Below, one piece after another: positions 1-9,958 of a stretch of DNA of 64,000 bases. A program made the translations under genes and the position numbers. The first letter of the stretch is position 1. Each line of letters starts with the position of its first letter. Source of the stretch: Clostridiales bacterium (lineage in GTDB: Bacteria > Bacillota > Clostridia > Peptostreptococcales > Acidaminobacteraceae); NCBI GenBank assembly GCA_030446305.1, contig JASUSA010000003.1, forward strand, positions 1 through 64,000. Reading direction: 5' to 3'. The notes under the pieces were generated by a model. That model did not search any database. It worked only from the letters and a program-made list of their open reading frames with translations, and was not told the DNA's origin.

Positions 1-321
1 GGCATATTGAACAGTTCCCTTATTGATGGCATTGCGCATGCTGTTATTCGTCTGATATGGAAAACGTCTCTTCACAATCCCCGTTTCAGCTAATATGCCG
101 TCGAGCTCAGATCCAACCGATGCCCCTGTTATCAATGTTATTCCAATCTTTTCGCCATTCTTAACACGTTCTGCCAACGCCAATGGCACTGCTTTTGGAT
201 AGCCAGAAGGTGTAAAACCACTGGTGGCTACCGTGTCCCCATCCTTAATAAATAGGGCCGCCTCTTCGGCTGTTGCAATTTTCGCTTCCAGCGCATTGCA
301 TCTTAAGCGCTCTTTTTCCAT
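1..321 (-). CDS. Acetyl-CoA hydrolase / succinyl-CoA:acetate CoA-transferase family protein, N-terminal part (runs off the window)
   Basis: Minus-strand translation MEKERLRCNALEAKIATAEEAALFIKDGDTVATSGFTPSGYPKAVPLALAERV... resembles the N-terminus of Cat1-type CoA transferases; ATG at 321 preceded by GGAGGC. Confidence 0.8.
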   Translation of the reverse strand, partial: MEKERLRCNALEAKIATAEEAALFIKDGDTVATSGFTPSGYPKAVPLALAERVKNGEKIGITLITGASVGSELDGILAETGIVKRRFPYQTNNSMRNAINKGTVQYA

Positions 322-351
322 GTTTATTGCCTCCTATTTGTATCAGTAAAC

Positions 352-400
352 AAAAAAAGCCAAATAACAATCTTTTCGAAAAAAGATTGGCTATTTGGCT
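352..400 (-). terminator. Intrinsic terminator-like hairpin in the leader of the CoA-transferase gene
   Basis: Minus strand AGCCAAATAGCCAATCTTTTTTCGAAAAGATTGTTATTTGGCT followed by a T run. Confidence 0.8.
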
Positions 401-505
401 GTGCGTTTTATCATGGAATGGCACAGAGGACTTCTGTACCCTTAATAAAACAAAGTTAAATACCCTCTAACTTTTTCATTCAGTTGTGCTTGCGTCAACG
501 TTGAA

Positions 506-841
506 TTACTCTTCCATGTACTCATCACCGTTTTCGCAAATCTGTTTATACTTTTCAGCACAAGTCTTTACGGCGGATATAATTGCTTTTCTCGCGCTCC
601 CAAAGTAATATTTCCTAAATTTCTTTTCAATGTAGTCGATATCGCTCAATGAGCAGCCTTTAAGAATTGATCTTACAAAATCTTTGGCAATTTGGGTCGC
701 TAATGAGCAATCGGAATCGATAATGACGCCGGAATTTTTTTCCACGACAACGCCAACGGCAATTACCGAATAGAGCTCTTTCGCCGTAATGCCTTGAGGT
801 AGTTTTGCATAACCGGTGATTAGTATTTCGTTTGATTCCAT
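506..841 (-). CDS. DUF3870 family protein
   Basis: MESNEILITGYAKLPQGITAKELYSVIAVGVVVEKNSGVIIDSDCSLATQIAKDFVRSILKG...; ATG at 841 with GGAGGG upstream. Confidence 0.7.
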   Translation of the reverse strand: MESNEILITGYAKLPQGITAKELYSVIAVGVVVEKNSGVIIDSDCSLATQIAKDFVRSILKGCSLSDIDYIEKKFRKYYFGSARKAIISAVKTCAEKYKQICENGDEYMEE

Positions 842-896
842 TGTTACCCTCCTGTAAATCGTGCCTTCTGTCATATTATACCACAACCGAGGTGAA

Positions 897-2267
897 TTAC
901 ATAGGGAGAGAGTGCAGGATGATCGTAAATATTACCATGCCTAAAAGCGCAAATGGGTACGTTGCACCATAGCCTGCTGCCGGGTCATCAGAACCCACTG
1001 CTTCAACTGCCGCGCCAAGGCCCGGTGTCGATGTCATACCGCCGCAAATGGCGCCGGAAAGCATGATCCAGTTAATTTTAAACACGTATCTTCCGATGAC
1101 ATAACCAACCATCATCGCCACAACGCCAACGACAAGTGCAACAAGGCCTAAGAATGCACCAGGGCCAGCCAACGCGTCAACGACGGCAAAGCCATAGCGA
1201 AGGCCGACGATCGCGAGGAAAAATGCCAACGATACTTCACGGATCACGCCTAATATCTTACTGTTCATTCTGAAATTAATAAAACCAATCTTACCAATGT
1301 AGCCGACAATTAATGAACCTATCAGTGCACCACCTGTGGCACCAAGACTGAAATTGCCAAGTCCGATGAAGCTCAAATCAATGGTAATAAGACCAATGGT
1401 GTACCCAAAGAAGCACGCAAAGACAAAACCTATCATGTCAAAACTGACTTCCGGTATTTCCTTTGCCGTTTTACCTGCTTTTGCGTCTGCCATTTCCCTC
1501 TTGAATTCCAATTTTTCTTTTTCGATATCGATTCTGAATATTTTAGGAAAGAAATTCATTGCTATGATGACGATAAGAACACCGAAAGGATAGCCAATCG
1601 CATGACCTACACCAATGCCCGCTTCAGCATTTTTAATGAATTGCGCTTTTTGATCGTCTGTAAGTGCCGTCGTCGTATTAGGATCCAAATCTTCGCCTAA
1701 AATGGCAAAGAATTTTTCTTTCTCCTCGACGGTCATCGTATCAAATTTTGCGACTTCGTTTGTTGCGTGTTTTCGAGCAGTCTCTATTGCCGCCGCTAGC
1801 CCTGGCGAACTTGTGAGTGCTCCCGTATAGACACCTGAGATTTCATACGGATTTGAACCTTTTGAGAAAAATGTCATGCCATAGGTAGCACCGGCTCCTA
1901 CGAGCGTTACGACAAATCCCATGATGATGAACTTCGCGCCGTATTTTTTCAATACCACATCGATATCTTTCGCTGCGAGCAACCCTACTGCAACGACAAA
2001 CAGCACTAAGAACAACGTAAAAAAGCCTTTGTCTACAACGCCTGCTTTTACAAGACTTGAAGCCGATTTATACGCTTTGTCGTCTTCGCCGATCCCCTTG
2101 GCAAGATTCATCATAAACCAGCCAATAGGCAAACCTGTAAATAGAGCGCCTGAAGTTCCAAAATTAAATTTACCAAATTTAATTTTTCCAAACATTAGAC
2201 CCGATGCTACTGTCACAAACATTAGAATAAACGGATCCATCAACCACTTCATGTAGTCAAAACTCAT
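897..2267 (-). CDS. AspT/YidE-YbjL-type membrane transporter (putative aspartate:alanine-exchanger family)
   Basis: Multi-TM protein with an internal duplication signature (TGALTSSPGLAAAIE ... GAICGGMTSTPGLGAAVE); ATG at 2267 with GAGGGG RBS. Confidence 0.75.
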   Translation of the reverse strand: MSFDYMKWLMDPFILMFVTVASGLMFGKIKFGKFNFGTSGALFTGLPIGWFMMNLAKGIGEDDKAYKSASSLVKAGVVDKGFFTLFLVLFVVAVGLLAAKDIDVVLKKYGAKFIIMGFVVTLVGAGATYGMTFFSKGSNPYEISGVYTGALTSSPGLAAAIETARKHATNEVAKFDTMTVEEKEKFFAILGEDLDPNTTTALTDDQKAQFIKNAEAGIGVGHAIGYPFGVLIVIIAMNFFPKIFRIDIEKEKLEFKREMADAKAGKTAKEIPEVSFDMIGFVFACFFGYTIGLITIDLSFIGLGNFSLGATGGALIGSLIVGYIGKIGFINFRMNSKILGVIREVSLAFFLAIVGLRYGFAVVDALAGPGAFLGLVALVVGVVAMMVGYVIGRYVFKINWIMLSGAICGGMTSTPGLGAAVEAVGSDDPAAGYGATYPFALLGMVIFTIILHSLPM

Positions 2268-2370
2268 AATTTTACCCCTCTCAATTTCTGATATTAAGCT
2301 AACCTTGCCCTTTTCTCGGCACATGGATTCAAGGGGAATGTGCCAAGGGTAGACAAATATTTTAGACAAT

Positions 2371-2400
2371 AAAAAAAGGCATAGCGATTTTGCTATGCCG
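2371..2400 (-). terminator. Intrinsic terminator / possible attenuator upstream of the AspT-like gene
   Basis: Minus strand GGCATAGC-AAAATC-GCTATGCC-TTTTTTT. Confidence 0.75.
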
Positions 2401-2468
2401 TCCTTTCAATACGTGTCGATGATGGAAGTCACCGAATATTGTCATGGCTAGATTGTTAACTTAATAAC

Positions 2469-2474
2469 ATTATA
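2469..2474 (-). promoter_or_regulatory. Putative extended -10 promoter element (TGATATAAT) upstream of the AspT-like gene
   Basis: Minus strand TTTAAA-N16-TATAAT with a TG extension; lies between the methyltransferase stop and the hairpin at 2371-2400. Confidence 0.5.
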
Positions 2475-2505
2475 TCACGATGCCAATAAATTTAAAGCAA
2501 TTTTT

Positions 2506-3087
2506 TTATTTTTTTAAAATGATATTGACCCATTTTTTCCCGAGGTGATCCTTTCGGGCATCCTCCGTCAGCCACATCTTTTCAAGTGTGAAGTCCTTTT
2601 GCGCGTTCAGTAGCGCTAAGAATTTACCCTCCGTAAAATCGTTAAAGAATCGTCCTTTTCGCATACTAGCTGTATCGCCATATTTGAAGGATAAATAAAC
2701 ATAGCCCGCATCCCTCAAAGCGCGATGACAAATTGCCAGCGCCTTTAAAATCTCATCGTCGTTAAAATGCAAGAATACGGCACTTGCCCAGATGGCATCA
2801 AACTCATCTTCATATTGAACTTCTTGAAAATCCACCAGCAGTACTTCATTGTTTAAAAAATTTTCGCCGCGCGCTACAATTTCCTCTGCGTAGTCAATGG
2901 ACACGACTTCGTAGCCCTTTTTATAGAAATGCAGGCTGTCTCTTCCAGAACCAAAACCGACATCGAGAAGCTTAATCCCCGGTTTAAGGTAAGATTCAAA
3001 TACTTCGTAAATGGGTTTGAGATCTACATCCAGCGTCTTTTCAATAAATTCATGCGCGTGCTCGTTATAATATTGTTTGTTCAACAT
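2506..3087 (-). CDS. Class I SAM-dependent methyltransferase
   Basis: Motif LLDVGFGSGRDSLHFYKKGYEVVSIDYA; ATG at 3087 after GGAGGTG. Confidence 0.8.
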   Translation of the reverse strand: MLNKQYYNEHAHEFIEKTLDVDLKPIYEVFESYLKPGIKLLDVGFGSGRDSLHFYKKGYEVVSIDYAEEIVARGENFLNNEVLLVDFQEVQYEDEFDAIWASAVFLHFNDDEILKALAICHRALRDAGYVYLSFKYGDTASMRKGRFFNDFTEGKFLALLNAQKDFTLEKMWLTEDARKDHLGKKWVNIILKK

Positions 3088-3102
3088 CGAAAGCACCTCC
3101 AT

Positions 3103-3657
3103 TTATTTCGTCGCGTATTGCTCTCTTTCTGTTTCATATAAATTATTGCCTTCGCTGTCAATGACAACGATAACTGGAAAATCTACTACTTCGAGCTTTC
3201 GGATCGCCTCTGGACCCAAATCACCATAAGCAACGATTTCACTCGATTGAACTGAATTAGCGATCAATGCACCCGCGCCGCCGATCGCAGCAAAATACAG
3301 TGCGCCATATGTTTTCATGCCATCTACAACTGTTTGATTGCGTTCTCCCTTGCCGATCATGCCCTTTAATCCCTTCGCAAGCAAAGGAACTGTCAAATCA
3401 TCCATTCGATAACTTGTTGTCGGTCCACAAGAACCTATTACTTCACCAGGTTTTGCAGGTGTTGGGCCCACATAGTAGATGACTTGTCCATTGACATCGA
3501 AAGGCAGCTCTTCACCAGCTTCAAGCGCTTTAATCATCCTGAGATGCGCCGCATCTCTTCCTGTGTAAACAGTTCCAGAAATCAGTACCTGATCGCCTGC
3601 TTTTAACGCCTTAACGGAATCTGCTGTCATTGGCGTTGTCACATTAATTTTCTGCAT
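3103..3657 (-). CDS. Fe-S hydro-lyase / class I fumarate hydratase beta subunit
   Basis: VYYVGPTPAKPGEVIGSCGPTTSYRMD, GMIGKGERNQTVVDGMK, typical of the tartrate/fumarate dehydratase beta domain. Confidence 0.88.
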   Translation of the reverse strand: MQKINVTTPMTADSVKALKAGDQVLISGTVYTGRDAAHLRMIKALEAGEELPFDVNGQVIYYVGPTPAKPGEVIGSCGPTTSYRMDDLTVPLLAKGLKGMIGKGERNQTVVDGMKTYGALYFAAIGGAGALIANSVQSSEIVAYGDLGPEAIRKLEVVDFPVIVVIDSEGNNLYETEREQYATK

Positions 3658-3669
3658 GCACCATCCCTC

Positions 3670-4512
3670 CTAAAGGACTATTTCCATATGTCTTGAAGCA
3701 TGACAATTGATGTTTACCGCCACTGGAAGCCCGGCAATGTGAGTTGGAAAAACCTCAACATTGACACCTAGTGCCGTCGTATTGCCTCCAAGACCCTGCG
3801 GTCCGATGCCAAGCTGATTGATTTTTTCTAACAGCGTCGTTTCAAGCGCTTTAATATGCGGCAGCGAGCTTTCGTCATCGACATTTCTCAAGAGCGCCTG
3901 CTTCGCCAGCATCGCAGCCTTTTCAATCGTTCCGCCAATGCCAACGCCTACAACTATGGGCGGACATGGATTCGGACCGGCAAGCGACACCGTTTCGATG
4001 ACAAACGCTTCAACGCCTTTGATACCATCTGATGGTTTAAGCATTTTTGTTCTCGACATATTTTCACTGCCAAATCCTTTAAGCGCTACTTTTAGCTTTA
4101 CTTGATCACCGGGAACAATATCAAAATAGACGATACCTGGCGTATTGTCATTTGTGTTCACCCGGTTCAATGGGTCGGCAACAACAGATTTTCTTAAATA
4201 GCCTTCACCGTAGCCGTCGCGGATCCCTTGGTCAATTGCCGTCTTAATATCGCCTCCAACGAGATGCACATCCTGTCCAATCTCAGCAAAGACGACGACC
4301 ATACCGGTATCCTGGCAGATCGGCACTTGCTTTTCACCAGCAATTCGAGCATTTTCAAGTAAATCGACTAAAATCGATTTTCCGATAGGAGACGTTTCCA
4401 CCTCAAGCCCCTTTTCAAAAGCAGCTTTGATGTCCATCCCTATATTGTAATTTGCATCTATACACATGTGTTTGATGCTTTCTCTTATCATCGACACGTC
4501 TATGGTTCGCAT
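3670..4512 (-). CDS. Fe-S hydro-lyase / class I fumarate hydratase alpha subunit
   Basis: PICQDTGMVVVFAEIGQDVHL, GGNTTALGVNVEVFPTHIAGLPVAVNINCHASRH motifs. Confidence 0.88.
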   Translation of the reverse strand: MRTIDVSMIRESIKHMCIDANYNIGMDIKAAFEKGLEVETSPIGKSILVDLLENARIAGEKQVPICQDTGMVVVFAEIGQDVHLVGGDIKTAIDQGIRDGYGEGYLRKSVVADPLNRVNTNDNTPGIVYFDIVPGDQVKLKVALKGFGSENMSRTKMLKPSDGIKGVEAFVIETVSLAGPNPCPPIVVGVGIGGTIEKAAMLAKQALLRNVDDESSLPHIKALETTLLEKINQLGIGPQGLGGNTTALGVNVEVFPTHIAGLPVAVNINCHASRHMEIVL

Positions 4513-4520
4513 TCCGCCTC

Positions 4521-4919
4521 CTAGGCCTTGCCCTTTTGGTTGATTTTGTTTAAGAATTTCTGAGATTCAATAATGTATCGGCCGTGGGTCCCTTCGCCGA
4601 TCAAGCCTTCTTCATCATAGGCAGACACTTTGAACAGCAGCTTTTTGCCTTCCATTTCAATGAGTTCAGCCTTTGCCACAACTTTCATGCCAAGCGGTGT
4701 TGCAGCCATATGCTTGACGTTAACAAAAGTACCCACTGTCCCAAACGCTGCTTCCAGACCGTTTTGCGCACAATTTAGCGCTGCATTTTCCATAAGACCA
4801 ATCATCATCGGTGTCGAAAAGACTTCAATGGCGCCGCTCCCAAATGCCGCTGCAGAATGTTCGTAGGCAACGATGAGTTCAGATTCATAAGTATCACCAA
4901 TTTTAAGTGTTGTAATCAT
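4521..4919 (-). CDS. Hotdog-fold thioesterase, FlK-like
   Basis: MENAALNCAQ...TVGTFVNVKHMAATPLGMKVVAKAEL...GEGTHGRYII; ATG at 4919 with AAGGAGG. Confidence 0.75.
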   Translation of the reverse strand: MITTLKIGDTYESELIVAYEHSAAAFGSGAIEVFSTPMMIGLMENAALNCAQNGLEAAFGTVGTFVNVKHMAATPLGMKVVAKAELIEMEGKKLLFKVSAYDEEGLIGEGTHGRYIIESQKFLNKINQKGKA

Positions 4920-4989
4920 GCTTATCACCTCCTTATTATTACCATGATACCATTAGAAGCACATAAAGTGAATGTAAAATCTTAAAATG

Positions 4990-5019
4990 CGCAAAAGCAG
5001 GCCTAGGCCTGCTTTTGCG
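4990..5019. terminator. 30-bp perfect palindrome downstream of ftsH, probable terminator
   Basis: cgcaaaagcaggcctaggcctgcttttgcg is identical to its reverse complement; flanked only by short A/T-rich sequence. Confidence 0.6.
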
Positions 5020-5089
5020 TTTATTATGTTTGACTTGTATTTTTCTTATATTCCTTTTATACGATACCTGACGAGCCGCTTTATGGACG

Positions 5090-7204
5090 TTACTTCTCCA
5101 CTTCGTCTGAATTTTCTTCAGCAGCATCACTGTCACTTGACACATCCGCAGCCGCGGCATCTGTCGCTCTTACTTCTGCTTCATCAGTGCCTTTTGTCGC
5201 TGCAACCTCTTCCTCTGAAGGAATCGTTGCGCCAAAGCGATGCGGCTTTTCCGGCGTTTCTTTTATTTCAGCGCCGTCTTCATGCTTCTCATTGTATTTT
5301 TCAAACGCGGCGCGTTCAATTTCTTCGAGCTCTTTCGCACGCTTGCGCTCTTCTTCAATTTTTTGATTTTCAGAAGAAATTTTAGCTTCAAGTGCTTCTA
5401 AGCCATCATTGAACGCCGTTTTAAACTCTTCACCGCTGATCGTCTCATACTTGAGCAATGCCTGTGCAATGATGTGAAGCTTGTCAATATTTTCTTCCAG
5501 CAATGAATAAGCATTATCATACGCCTTATCGACGATGTTTCTTACTTCTCTGTCAATCTCAGCCGCTACATGCTCTGAATGATTCTTCATGGACGTGAAA
5601 TCACGCCCTAAAAAGACTTCATCTTCGGTATCGTAGCTCATCGATCCAAGATTTTCACTCATTGCATACTTGGTAACCATCGCACGCGCAACTTTTGTCA
5701 CTCTGCTGAGGTCGTTCTGAGCGCCCGTACTGATGTCGCCCAAGATGAGGCTTTCTGCCACACGGCCGCCAAGCAGGATAATCAGTTCTCTTTCCATACC
5801 TTTTTTCGTCGCATAGCTTCGATCTTCTTCCGGCAGCTGCATTGTAAATCCGCCTGCACGTCCCCTTGGGATGATCGTCACCTGATGCACTGGATCGGCT
5901 TCTGGCAGCACTTGTGCCAATATTGCATGACCCGCTTCATGATAAGCTGTAAGCTTGCGCTCCTTTTCACTGACGAGCCGACTCTTCTTCTCCACACCCG
6001 CGATTACTTTTGTAATCGCTTCTTTAATCGTCGACATGCGGATAATCTTATCGCTGTTGCGCGCAGACAAAAGTGCCGCTTCATTTAAAACATTTTCAAG
6101 ATCAGCCGGTGTAAACCCTGGTGTACTCTGTGCGAGCACGGCAAAATTCACATCCTCTGCCAGTGGTTTATTGCGCGCATGTACTTTCAATATTTCTTCA
6201 CGTTCACGGATATCCGGAACGCCTACCATAACTTGTCTGTCAAATCGTCCTGGACGAAGCAATGCCGGGTCCAGAATGTCCGGTCTGTTGGTTGCTGCAA
6301 TAATTATAATGCCCTGATTATCACTGAAACCGTCCATTTCAACAAGCAACTGGTTGAGTGTCTGCTCGCGTTCATCGTGACCGCCGCCCAATCCGGCGCC
6401 GCGTTTACGACCAACTGCATCAATCTCATCAATGAAAACAATACATGGCGAATTCTTTTTCGCTTCCTCAAATAGGTCACGCACACGTGATGCACCAACA
6501 CCGACAAACATCTCGACGAAGTCAGAACCTGAAATCGTATAGAACGGTACACCGGCTTCGCCTGCGCACGCCCTTGACAAGTAAGTCTTACCGGTACCCG
6601 GAGGGCCCACCATCAATATGCCCTTTGGAATACGCGCACCCAGCGCCAAATATTTACGAGGGTGCTTCAGAAAATCTACGATCTCCTGCATTTCTTCTTT
6701 TTCTTCTTTTAAACCTGCAACATCTGAAAACGTAATTTTCTTGCTGCTGTCTTTAACCATTTTTGCACGGCTCTTGCCAAAGGACATGACCCGCGATCCG
6801 CCACCCTGCGAATTCTGCATAAAGACAAACCAAAAGACGACAATGAGCAATACCATGATTATGGTCGGCAGAATTTCGATCAGGAACGGCGTATTTGCAG
6901 GTGCAATCCCCACAACGCTGAGCCCCGGATGTGCCTCTTTATAATCAATCAGCATCTCACCGGTCTTGGATGCCAACATGCTCGGAATATAGGTTTCAAA
7001 GACGGTACTATCCGCCAGCGTCCCCGATATTTTATTGCCGTCTATACGAATTTGTTGAACTTCTTCGTTATCGAGCTTTAGCGTGAATTCGTCGTAAGAG
7101 AGTTCAACGACTTTTTGTGTATTAATCCCCGACATCATTACAATGATCAATATACCAACGAAAATTGCAATATATACCGAGGCGCCTTTTAACCCTTTCT
7201 TCAT
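5090..7204 (-). CDS. ftsH: ATP-dependent zinc metalloprotease FtsH
   Basis: AAA+ Walker [17 protein letters not shown] zinc motif; two N-terminal TM segments; ATG at 7204 with GGAGGATGC. Confidence 0.97.
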   Translation of the reverse strand: MKKGLKGASVYIAIFVGILIIVMMSGINTQKVVELSYDEFTLKLDNEEVQQIRIDGNKISGTLADSTVFETYIPSMLASKTGEMLIDYKEAHPGLSVVGIAPANTPFLIEILPTIIMVLLIVVFWFVFMQNSQGGGSRVMSFGKSRAKMVKDSSKKITFSDVAGLKEEKEEMQEIVDFLKHPRKYLALGARIPKGILMVGPPGTGKTYLSRACAGEAGVPFYTISGSDFVEMFVGVGASRVRDLFEEAKKNSPCIVFIDEIDAVGRKRGAGLGGGHDEREQTLNQLLVEMDGFSDNQGIIIIAATNRPDILDPALLRPGRFDRQVMVGVPDIREREEILKVHARNKPLAEDVNFAVLAQSTPGFTPADLENVLNEAALLSARNSDKIIRMSTIKEAITKVIAGVEKKSRLVSEKERKLTAYHEAGHAILAQVLPEADPVHQVTIIPRGRAGGFTMQLPEEDRSYATKKGMERELIILLGGRVAESLILGDISTGAQNDLSRVTKVARAMVTKYAMSENLGSMSYDTEDEVFLGRDFTSMKNHSEHVAAEIDREVRNIVDKAYDNAYSLLEENIDKLHIIAQALLKYETISGEEFKTAFNDGLEALEAKISSENQKIEEERKRAKELEEIERAAFEKYNEKHEDGAEIKETPEKPHRFGATIPSEEEVAATKGTDEAEVRATDAAAADVSSDSDAAEENSDEVEK

Positions 7205-7262
7205 AGCATCCTCCTTATACATCATATTATTTTAGCATAATTAAGGGTTTCAAACAATATAT

Positions 7263-8591
7263 TCAAATTCTAATAATCATAAGTAACTCTGTGTTTTTTG
7301 TAACTTTGACACGGTCACTCATGCGATATCCTGGAATCCAAATAATCTTTTCACCATCACAGACGAGCCACAATTTATCCCGCCTGTACTGTGGGATTTT
7401 TAGATCAATCAGAAAATCCTTTAATTTTTTCGTCCCCTGCATCCCAAGCGGCGAAAAACGATCTCCGGGTTTTCGATGCCTTACTTCTAATTTACCCACA
7501 ATGCAGTTCACATCAACGATAATTTCAGATTCTTTTCGAATATAATGTTCATAATCCGCCATCGACAGCAGCTGTGTTTCAATTTGCGGCGCTACTTCGT
7601 TCGAATTTGTTTCAAACATTGACCGCATTATAATTTCAACATTTTCAGCATTTCTAATCATTAGCCACTGCTCGTCGATATCAATGCGCTTGCCCGCTTC
7701 TTTTAGTTCAATCATGGCATCAATGCGCGCTGCCGGTACATTTCTAATATCACCTCTGACATCTGCAATCATCTTCCTGAACAGATGCCTCTTTTCTGCT
7801 GTTTCCAGTGCTTCAAAATGCGTAAGTGCAATGCCAATACCGCCTGGAAACGTTTCAACATAGCGCTCACTCAGCTTTTGAGTGTGATGTTGCCAAAATC
7901 GTCTTTCTTCTTTAAACAGTTGCGTTGTTCGATAAATCTTTTGTTCGATGTTCGGATCAAACGTCGATTTGATATAGGGAATCAACTTTTGACGTACGCC
8001 GTTGCGGTAATAAAGATCCTGTTGATTGGTTTCATCATGTCGTGGATCAATGCCATTGGCTGCACAGTAAGCCTCAATATTTTGCCTCGAAACATCCAGA
8101 AGCGGCCTTATGATATACGGCTCACGCCGATAAGCAATTGCGGCAAGTCCATCAATACCCGCACCTCTAAACAAATTGATAAAAAAGGTCTCAACGACAT
8201 CATTCATATGATGCGCCACTGCAATGCTGTCAGCACCAACTGCAGATCGCACGGCTTCAAAATGATGATAGCGTACATTGCGCCCCGCTTCTTCAATCGA
8301 TGTATGGGTCTGTGCAGCAATGCCTCTGATGTCCTCTTTAAAAATGTGACAAGGTACATCATATGCTTCACAGAACCGCTTGACATAGGCCATATCGCCA
8401 TCGGCAGCAGCACCCCTCAGACCGTGATGAACATGAATCGCCTCGATGGTCAAATGCCATTTCGCGCGAAGTCGAATCAAAATATGCAGGAGTGCCATTG
8501 AATCCGGCCCGCCGGATACGCCAACGACAATATGATCGCCTTGCTTTATAAGCTGTTGCTTTTCAATTGTGGCCTTAACCTGTTCAATCAA
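7263..8591 (-). CDS. tilS: tRNA(Ile)-lysidine synthase
   Basis: N-terminal VVGVSGGPDSMALLHIL PP-loop; C-terminal RHRKPGDRFSPLGMQGTKKLKDFLIDLKIPQYRRD; apparent TTG start with GGAG upstream. Confidence 0.95.
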   Translation of the reverse strand: MIEQVKATIEKQQLIKQGDHIVVGVSGGPDSMALLHILIRLRAKWHLTIEAIHVHHGLRGAAADGDMAYVKRFCEAYDVPCHIFKEDIRGIAAQTHTSIEEAGRNVRYHHFEAVRSAVGADSIAVAHHMNDVVETFFINLFRGAGIDGLAAIAYRREPYIIRPLLDVSRQNIEAYCAANGIDPRHDETNQQDLYYRNGVRQKLIPYIKSTFDPNIEQKIYRTTQLFKEERRFWQHHTQKLSERYVETFPGGIGIALTHFEALETAEKRHLFRKMIADVRGDIRNVPAARIDAMIELKEAGKRIDIDEQWLMIRNAENVEIIMRSMFETNSNEVAPQIETQLLSMADYEHYIRKESEIIVDVNCIVGKLEVRHRKPGDRFSPLGMQGTKKLKDFLIDLKIPQYRRDKLWLVCDGEKIIWIPGYRMSDRVKVTKNTELLMIIRI

Positions 8592-8605
8592 ACACGTGCT
8601 CCAAT

Positions 8606-9958
8606 CTATATACCAGAAATGGTGAGGCCGCTAATTTTAACAGTAGGCGAACCCGTGTACCCGCTTCCAAGAATGGTGAAAGTCAAGTCATTCCCAATCG
8701 AATCCATGTGGTTAAGCAGTTCAAAAAAATTGCCGGAAACGGTAATTTGGCTGGTAGGCCTGCCAATTTTTCCAGATTCAATCACATAACCGTAGCATTG
8801 CAGTGAAAAATCGCCTGATATTGTATTAATGCCTGCATGAAGCCCTTGGAGGCTAACAATATAGACACCCTTTTCAATCGGCTGCAAGAGATCATCAAAG
8901 GATTTATCACCTGGTTCAATATAAATATTAAACGGTGCAATGCCAATTGTGCCCTTATAAGAACCCTTTGCCGCATTGCCCGTTGTCGCAACGCCATCTT
9001 TGTTTGACGTCTTTAAATTATGCAAAAATGTTTTTAGCGTTCCCTGTTCAATTAATGCCTTTTTATAAGTTGCAACACCTTCTGCATCAAAAGATGTTGT
9101 GCCGAGGCCCTTTGGCAGATGCGGGTCATCATAAACCGTTACCGTTTCAGATGCTATTTTTGTTTCAAGTTTTCCTTTGAGTTTGGAGAGATTCTTTTGT
9201 ACGCGCTCTGCACTGAATAAATCTGTAAAGGCACTAAAAAACTGAGCAAAAACATCGTTTTTAATCACCACAGGACACTGCATTGATTTAATCGGTTTTG
9301 CGCCCAGCATGGTGAGCGCTTCCTCTACTGCCATCTTAACGATCTTTTCTGCTGACAGCGCTTCAAAGTCGTCTGCAATATCATAGCCCATTCCCGTACG
9401 CGTATCACCATCAGCCTCAACGACGACCATTGCGTAAGCGAGGCAATAATTCGACTTTTCATTTAAGTCCAATCCCTTTGAATTAATGATGGCACGTGAA
9501 GCCGTCACATCTGTCAAGTTGTTGCTGGAAAGCCGCTTGACACGCGGATCGTATGCTAAGAGCGCACGCTCTAAATCCAGCATAAACTGGATTTTATCCC
9601 TGACATCACACTTCTCAGCTTCTGGATTATAGGTATTAACCGCCTGATATTGTTCACTGCCGCTAAAGATAAAGACATCATCGTCTGCTTCAATAATTTT
9701 TGCGTTGCCTATCGCTTCTGAAACCAGTGTATCTGCATCAATATCACCTGTGCGTTCAGTGTATGTGTAACCCATTTTTCCATTGACAATCGCCCTGTAT
9801 GAAAGACCGCCGTCTTCAGAGAGGCTGTATTTTTCAATTTCGCCGTTATAAACAGAGATACTGACGCTTTTAGCCGTCTGATAATAGAGCTCTTGATCTG
9901 TTACGCCAAGTCGCTTGCCGGCATCGAATACAGCGTCTATTTTATCACGATTTAACAT
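8606..9958 (-). CDS. pmbA: TldE/PmbA-family metalloprotease-like protein
   Basis: Homology to TldE/PmbA (GDFSLQCYGYVIESGKIGRPTSQITVSGNFFELL); ATG at 9958 overlapping the tldD stop. Confidence 0.88.
   Translation of the reverse strand: MLNRDKIDAVFDAGKRLGVTDQELYYQTAKSVSISVYNGEIEKYSLSEDGGLSYRAIVNGKMGYTYTERTGDIDADTLVSEAIGNAKIIEADDDVFIFSGSEQYQAVNTYNPEAEKCDVRDKIQFMLDLERALLAYDPRVKRLSSNNLTDVTASRAIINSKGLDLNEKSNYCLAYAMVVVEADGDTRTGMGYDIADDFEALSAEKIVKMAVEEALTMLGAKPIKSMQCPVVIKNDVFAQFFSAFTDLFSAERVQKNLSKLKGKLETKIASETVTVYDDPHLPKGLGTTSFDAEGVATYKKALIEQGTLKTFLHNLKTSNKDGVATTGNAAKGSYKGTIGIAPFNIYIEPGDKSFDDLLQPIEKGVYIVSLQGLHAGINTISGDFSLQCYGYVIESGKIGRPTSQITVSGNFFELLNHMDSIGNDLTFTILGSGYTGSPTVKISGLTISGI

Noticed and set aside
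2322-2345. TTGGCACATTCCCCTTGAA on the minus strand as a sigma-54 promoter of the AspT-like gene
   Set aside because: The TTG element is displaced by 2 bp relative to the strict GG-N10-GC spacing; the sequence is better explained as one arm of a hairpin.
4939-5385. Small ORFs on both strands sharing RKSRPRPAFA
   Set aside because: The shared peptide is just the 30-bp palindrome read on both strands.
7785-8501. 238-aa plus-strand ORF antisense to tilS
   Set aside because: Composition and lack of motifs indicate a shadow ORF of a well-supported gene.
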